Below are positions 57,925 through 64,000 of a stretch of 64,000 nucleotides of DNA, one piece after another. Source of the DNA: Onchocerca volvulus (lineage: Eukaryota > Nematoda > Chromadorea > Rhabditida > Onchocercidae); contig HG738137.1 in the NCBI GenBank assembly GCA_000499405.2, positions 11,138,621 through 11,202,620 on the forward strand, written 5' to 3'. The position numbers were made by a program, and so were the translations under genes. The notes beneath the pieces are model-generated. The model saw only the letters and a list, made by a program, of their open reading frames with translations, was not told the origin of the DNA and did no database searches. How positions within the stretch are numbered: position 1 is the stretch's first letter; each line of letters begins with the position of its first letter.

Positions 57925-59682
57925 TCAAGAAGCTTTTGCCCATTTCAAATCATCAGTACGAGGCTTCATTCCGGTCAATCCGGTTACAACAAATTCAGCA
58001 GCACGCCAGAAACCGATCGCATCCAGCGGTCCGTTTAGCCAACCGGTAGTTATACAGTATCCGCATGCATGTGGTGAAATATGATGAAGTTTATGACCTT
58101 TACGTGAAAGTATCACGTGCCAGTTTTGTAACATTTCTATCCAGGGTGACAATCCGATATATGTATGTGACCATTTGTGAATCTGAAATCAATTAAAGAT
58201 ACAGAATTGAAATATACAATATTTTAATTTTTGAAAATTATGCATGACAATTTTTCAATTTTTCAAAAACAATTTAATGACTTGTTGAATAGAAATATTT
58301 TTATCCAGCAAGTTATTTTTTCGAGAACTATTCGAAAATTTTGCTCAAATTAAAGTAAACTAGTCATTTGAAATATACTGAAAATTTCGATTTATTAAAA
58401 TAACCTTAAAAAAAAAATTATTCCGTAGAACTTTAATATTCCAACTTTTACAAATTGCATATTAGGATGAACTATTAAAGTTAAACAATTTGGGCGAAAA
58501 ATTTTAATTCTATCGTTGAATTTTTGTTAAAAATAAATTTTAAATTTAATTATAAATTTTTATGAAATTCTTAAAATACCTGATTGGTAAGCGCAATGTA
58601 AATGGATAAAAGTAAGTAAAACCAATGTGATGTTGCCAAATTATTCAAATCAGAAGTTGATAATGTTACATGCTGATAAATGATATGTGTAAGTTTTGGT
58701 ATAATTATCAAAAAATTATCACCGTTACATTCGATGAAATCATGACGTGTTATAGCTGTAGGATCAACGTGATGTTCACGAAATGGTCGAATAAAATGCT
58801 AAAAAAATTTTTGTTGTAATTTATAAAAAAAAAAAATTTAATTAGCATAAAAAGATTTTCATTGCAATTATTTGCAAAAGTTTTTATATGTAAAAAAAAA
58901 CAAAAAAAAAAAAACAAAAAAAAACTGAATAAATCTTAGAGTAATTTTGCAAGACTATTATATAATTTTAAAGTTTCAAGAGGAAATACTCGAGAGGATT
59001 TATCGTTTTTTCTTTCTTTTTTTTCAATCGTAAAATATTTTAAAAGTGAAGGTTTCGATGGAAACGGAAATTCAAAAGAAAAAAAAAAAAAGAAAAGTAA
59101 AACATTTTGTGAGAATGTTAGTTCAACGGAAGGAAAAAAAACTGAAACGGAAATTCCTAATAATTTTTTCTGCTGAACATCTCTCGGAGTTAGAAAAAAG
59201 ACATGCCTTAATTTCGTTTTTTTTTTTTTCAGGATTTATTTTCAGAAAATGCTCATAAAGAATTAATGCGTTAATTGGACAAATGTCATTATTGTAAAGT
59301 TTAGTAATATATTTTTTAAATTTTAAAGGAAACACTTTCCATTCGAATTTTCGACAAAAATTTAATGGAAAAGTTTTCTTGCGGGGAATTTTTATGAGAA
59401 TAATTAATGAATGTAATAAAATGACATACGATAGATGTGATTAAAATTTATTATTATCAAAACAAGAAAATTGCTAATTTTAGGAGAAAAATGAAAAATT
59501 GGTAATTAGCTCTATCCGAAAGAGTGGTTTGTATATTATTTAGACAACATATTTAAATGTTTATTAGCAAAAAATCTTTAAATTTTATTAAAATTTGAAC
59601 TTCTTGAGAATTCAATTTTCATTCTGTCAAGTGCAAAAAGTTTGTTTGTTTACTAAATCCTTTTTTTTTTCAACTAAAATAA

Positions 59683-59716
<34 letters not shown>

Positions 59717-60700
59717 GAACCCGACCAATGAATGTATCAACGGTACCAAAGGAATCGGCAGCCCAATGAACCAATCCGGATAATAAATCAGCTGTCACAA
59801 TACCCAAAATTGCGTAGAAAAGTACGTAAGGTAGAGAGGAAAGTTCAAATCGCCATACTAACAGGTAAATAACAATAAGCAATTCGGTAATACCGATTCC
59901 GGTTGAAATAATTTCTTGCAATCGTTTTTCTGAAAATTAAATTTCAATCAATAAAATGTTGATGAAATGATTTGAAAATGAAAATTGATTAATTCTTATC
60001 ATATGATCAAATTATTGCCCCGATTATCTATCTCTTTTCAATTTTCTCGCGATTACTTTTCGTGATAAATTCCAGGTAGGAACCAATTATTCGAAAATTT
60101 TCCCGCAAAAAATTAATGAAATGTAATTTATTAGCCATTACTTTGTTCTTCATTACTATAATCATTTCTAATCATGTTTCTTAAAATAAACTTTTGCAAA
60201 AAAAAATAATCATTCCATACATCCTAGTCATTACTATTTCATTTCGATTACTACAATAAAGTTTACATTAAGTTGGGTTTTATGAGGTAAAAGTTTGTAA
60301 TTATGCATTAATTACTGCATTATTTTGTAATTATTTTAATTGTCAAACAATTAATTGAATTGAATAATATATTTATTGTCACTGCAAATAATTTAAAAAT
60401 CGATATTATTAGATAATATCTTATGAGAAGGATTATTTTTTCTACTTTTTTTTCGATTTTTTCTGTAAAATATTTCGATTTTTAAATTTTTATTTCATTA
60501 CAAAATATTTTTCTACCTCGACTATAAAGAGCAGCTAATTTCTTAGCACCATGATGATGCGGTCCCCAACGTGGTTTGAAAACATTTTCCGGATTGACAT
60601 TTCGGTTCGAATCATCTTCCGGCATAGTATCTTTTGCACTTACAATCGCTTCCTTACTATTTCGATCAATCATTGAAGGTTGCTGATGTTGCTCATCCAT
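57925..60700 (-). CDS. peds-1: plasmanylethanolamine desaturase (TMEM189/Kua/PEDS1), 4 exons
   Basis: Introduces the vinyl-ether double bond that turns plasmanyl- into plasmenylethanolamine (plasmalogen); an ER membrane enzyme with a di-iron His-rich centre. Exons in transcript order: 60700-60517, 59929-59721, 58798-58580, 58182-57925, giving 289 aa, slightly longer than the usual 270 or so. After a polar N-terminal arm comes the family's [17 protein letters not shown], two hydrophobic spans (LLIVIYLLV and [15 protein letters not shown]), and then the His motifs [37 protein letters not shown] and HKLHHISPH, and CITTGWLN. All motif histidines I know of appear intact. The start is the first Met of an open frame that precedes the conserved RWGP; the bases just before it include CTATTAG, a possible trans-splice acceptor. 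It is not fused to a UBE2V1-like domain, unlike the human read-through. Confidence 0.95.
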
Positions 60701-63700
60701 ATGATAAACTAATAGCAGACTAATTAATCAATAAACTTAAAAATAAAATGGACGATTTGATGATGAATAATGTCTAATTGAAAAATTGAAATTAAAATAA
60801 AATGTAATTTAAAAATGGAGCATCTATTTCACAAATGGGTAGTAAAACAGATTGATGATTATATCGTTACTTTAAATGAGCAAATAATTGGAAAATTAAA
60901 TTTCTTTTTTTTTAATTTCATTAATTGAAATTTTTACGCCTTGATTAATTTTATAATGTTTAATGCAATTATTTAGCATATTCACATTTCTTACTTCTTT
61001 CGATTATTTCTCCAAAGATTCTACGTCATCTATGAAAGTATTTTAGTTAAATGAAATTATTTGTGACAGAAAAAAAAGAAAATTGTTTACAAATAAATTT
61101 GAATTAAATAAACAATAAATTAAATTTTGACAATATAATTGTAGAAAAAAAAAAAGAAGCAAAAAGCAAAAAAGTAATATTTACTAAAAGCAACAAAAAT
61201 TCTTCGATGAAGTGGATAGAAATACGCTTTAACAAACAGAAAAATTGAGGGAAAAGCTTGTGCTTTCAAATTTTCAGACGATGATGAATAAATTGCCAAC
61301 TGACAATATCAATTAGTAAAACTTTAAGTAACAGACGGGGTTGATGATGGTAAAATTCGCTTTTAGCTATGGAAATGATTAATTGAAAATGGATAAAAGA
61401 CGATATGAACTTTTGCTATCAATCAATATTGATAAATAAATTTTCCCTAACATTTGTTGTAAACAAAAAATTTTTCGAAAGCAATAAATTTTGATATTTT
61501 TTATTCAAATTTAAGTTTAATTTACGAAATAAAAAAGAAAAAAAATGGAATGATTTTAGTGAAGCAATTTAAAAAATATATATATTTGAAACATACGATT
61601 AAAAAATTTATGCGAATTTTTTAATATAAACTATAATCCTCAAATTAATTTTCGTTTTTTAATTTCTATGAATTTGTTAAATTTCATTTATTGAAATAAA
61701 GCACAATTTCTACGTTCAATACTATTTATTTCTTTTTTTTGAAGGAAAAGATGTATTTAATTAATTAAGAATTGAAAGAATGAATTGGTAAAAATAAAAC
61801 AAAATCGAATGTTATATAGAATTGCCAAGTAAGCATTAACTAAGCTTAAATTCCAAGCATTTCGAGCATTTTTATTCACTAGCAGTATTTTAAGAATCTC
61901 TTCAAATAACATTTGTTATAAAGCATCATTAAAATCGATTATCATACTTAAAACGATAAAAAAAAAAAACTAAAACAATAAGCATTTAATTTAAATTAAC
62001 AGAAAATCAAATTTTCCCTGCAAAATCATAAATTAATCATTTTAAAATTAATGAAACAAGATGAGAGAATAGCGGAAAATTAATGAAAACAAACTGAAAT
62101 TGGAGAAATAAAATTATAAAATCCTCGGTTATGCAAAAAAAAAAAAAAAAGAAAATCATATTTCAACAAAATAAGCAAATAGATGGTAAGAAAATAGCAG
62201 TTGATAAATTCATAAGTAAGCAATTTCATATGCAAATTTGCTTTAACTTTTCAAAAAAAAAAAAAAAAAAAGATTTTTGCTTTCAAAAAAAAAATTCGAA
62301 AATGTAAAGCCTATAATATTTATGCTAATAATTTTCTCATTTTCATTTTAAAAATCATTCGCAATTTTGTTTCCCTGCTTTATTCATTTTGCTATTTTAT
62401 TTATTTTTTTATTTGCTTCCGCTAAAAGTTTGAAAAAAAAGTTTTTGCCTTTCATATCGCTTATTTCCTTTTATCGTTTTTCTTTTTTTTTTTTTTTTTT
62501 AGTATTTAATATTTAAACAAAATTTCAATTGAACGTGCCGCTTAGTCTCAAATGATTGACATTTTTTTGAAAAGAAAGAAATGTTTAGGAAAAATGACGA
62601 AAGTTTAATGGAATTAAATTTCTCAAATTTTCCTTCATGAATGTATGGAGTTAAATATTGAAATAATATAACAAATGAATTACTTTTTTTTTCTTTCTTT
62701 ACTTTTACTTAAAATTATTGAATAATTTTCAATTATTTATTTCAATTAACATCCCCAAACGATAACTCAATAAGTGCTTTTTTTTTCAGAAAAAAAAAAC
62801 GATTTTTCATTTTCAATGATCAAGTGTTTGAAGAATTTCTTTCTTTCTATTTTAAGTTTCAATAAGTTTTTTTTTTTTTTTTTAAACAATTCGAAAGTTT
62901 GCTTGATTTCTGAAAATTAAATTTTTTGTTTAAATAATAAATAAATTATTGAATATCTTACGTATAATTATGATTTTAAAAGAAGAAGGTGTTTTTTTTT
63001 TAACATCTTAATGGAATGATAGTAGTAGAATTTAATGAAATCTTGCCTAAATAATTAAATATGTCTTAAATAATTAATTATTATCATAGAAATTATTAAT
63101 ACAAAATTTTTACAATTTAAAAAATTATTTCCATATTACTATGACATAAGTATTTGACTTTTTAAAAAAAATTCATTGTTCTCTCCAATAATAATAATTT
63201 TAAAGTTGCTAATAATTTCTCCATCATACTTTTATATTTAAATTTAATCTGAATTTTTCATCTTACTAATTCATCATCTTATTTTTTATTTAAATTTGTC
63301 TATTTCAAAGCTATTATGCTTAGGGATTGTTTGCGAATTTTCATGAGTGATTAAAATTAATTAAACATTTCTTACTTAATTAAAATTTCTTACTTTTTAT
63401 TTAAATTCTTCTATTTCACAATCGACTATATTTAAGAATTGTTTGAAACTTTTTCAAAATTAAAATTAAACACTAAACTAAAGCAAAATCTGAAATTGAA
63501 CAACTGATAAGCATCATTTTAGGAAATGATCATAATTAAGCAATATGAATCGATCAGAATGAATCAGAATTGATAAATTACATGATAAAACTTTTTATTA
63601 TACTGCAAAAATGTAATGATTAAAATGAAATGAAAATGTTTAAATGGTGTATATGAGGGTAGCAATGGATGATGATTAAGTTAATGATAATGTTGTATTC

Positions 63701-64000
63701 ATGGAAAGTGATAATATTTGTGATAATGATATCATCAATTAGCAATCTCTCATGCATTTTTCTATCTGTATCTGTCTTACATATCATCAATTATTATTGT
63801 CGTTATCATTCTACATTAATCGTCACCAAATAGTGAGCATCATTTATGAACTTTGTACTTTCTTTTCAATGGACAATTCTTTCGTAATAATCATTTCGAT
63901 TTGATAAAATTTTTTTTCCGGTATCAGTTCAGTGACAAATCTATCTGATACTCATTGATTTCTGTAGTATCCAAAGATCTTATCAGATATTTTCACAATA
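60701..64000. other. AT-rich flank upstream of PEDS1
   Basis: No recognisable gene on either strand. Many A- and T-runs are present (for example near 62127, 62253, 62484 and 62867). It should contain the PEDS1 promoter, but no motif stands out. Confidence 0.6.

Noticed and set aside
57925..60700. Fusion of the desaturase to a ubiquitin-conjugating variant domain
   Set aside because: The coding frame ends normally after the conserved DDLKWAKAS end, and no UBE2V-like exon follows downstream on the minus strand.

Overview
The window is eukaryotic, strongly AT-rich DNA carrying seven multi-exon protein genes. Introns mostly have short T-rich 3' ends of the TTTTAG/TTTCAG type. In two genes such an acceptor sits directly against the start codon, as expected for spliced-leader addition. 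Gene content, intron style, homopolymer load and long AT-rich spacers point to a nematode, most likely a clade III (filarial or other spirurid) worm. That assignment is an inference. I see no bacterial, viral or transposase gene.

Layout: 1-2773 has no gene. 2774-8581 (+) is cytosolic alanyl-tRNA synthetase (20 exons, 967 aa). 10098-12960 (-) is a TBP-like factor of the TLF/TRF2 family (10 exons, 402 aa), tail to tail with it. 15425-16175 (+) is CRIPT (3 exons, 101 aa). 21834-29691 (+) is a bifunctional, membrane-anchored peptidylglycine alpha-amidating monooxygenase with PHM and PAL domains (15 exons, 765 aa). 33716-47533 (+) is a CHD7/Kismet-type chromatin remodeler (25 exons, about 2785 aa) with Q-rich N-terminal regions, two chromodomains, a Snf2 motor, two BRK domains and a long Thr/Ser tract coded by ACT triplets. 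50316-51868 (+) is an unrecognised gene (5 exons, 208 aa). 57925-60700 (-) is plasmanylethanolamine desaturase (TMEM189/Kua/PEDS1; 4 exons, 289 aa). 60701-64000 has no gene.

The genes do not form one pathway: translation, transcription and chromatin (TLF, CHD7), neuropeptide maturation (PAM), an RNA-processing or synaptic zinc protein (CRIPT) and ether-lipid synthesis (PEDS1). Distances between same-strand genes (2.8-5.7 kb) argue against an operon. I rebuilt exons by hand from reading frame, splice consensus and remembered family sequence; every joined gene stays in frame. Of about 75 introns, three need a GC donor (GCAAGT), two of them consecutive in PAM.

The most interesting non-coding material lies upstream of PAM (a repeated TTTTGGCGG/forkhead-like array) and upstream of CHD7 (a 13-copy minisatellite rich in TACGTG, a GATCAAAG/poly-T array and twin TATAAA-containing palindromes). 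I did not find a convincing new multi-gene system.
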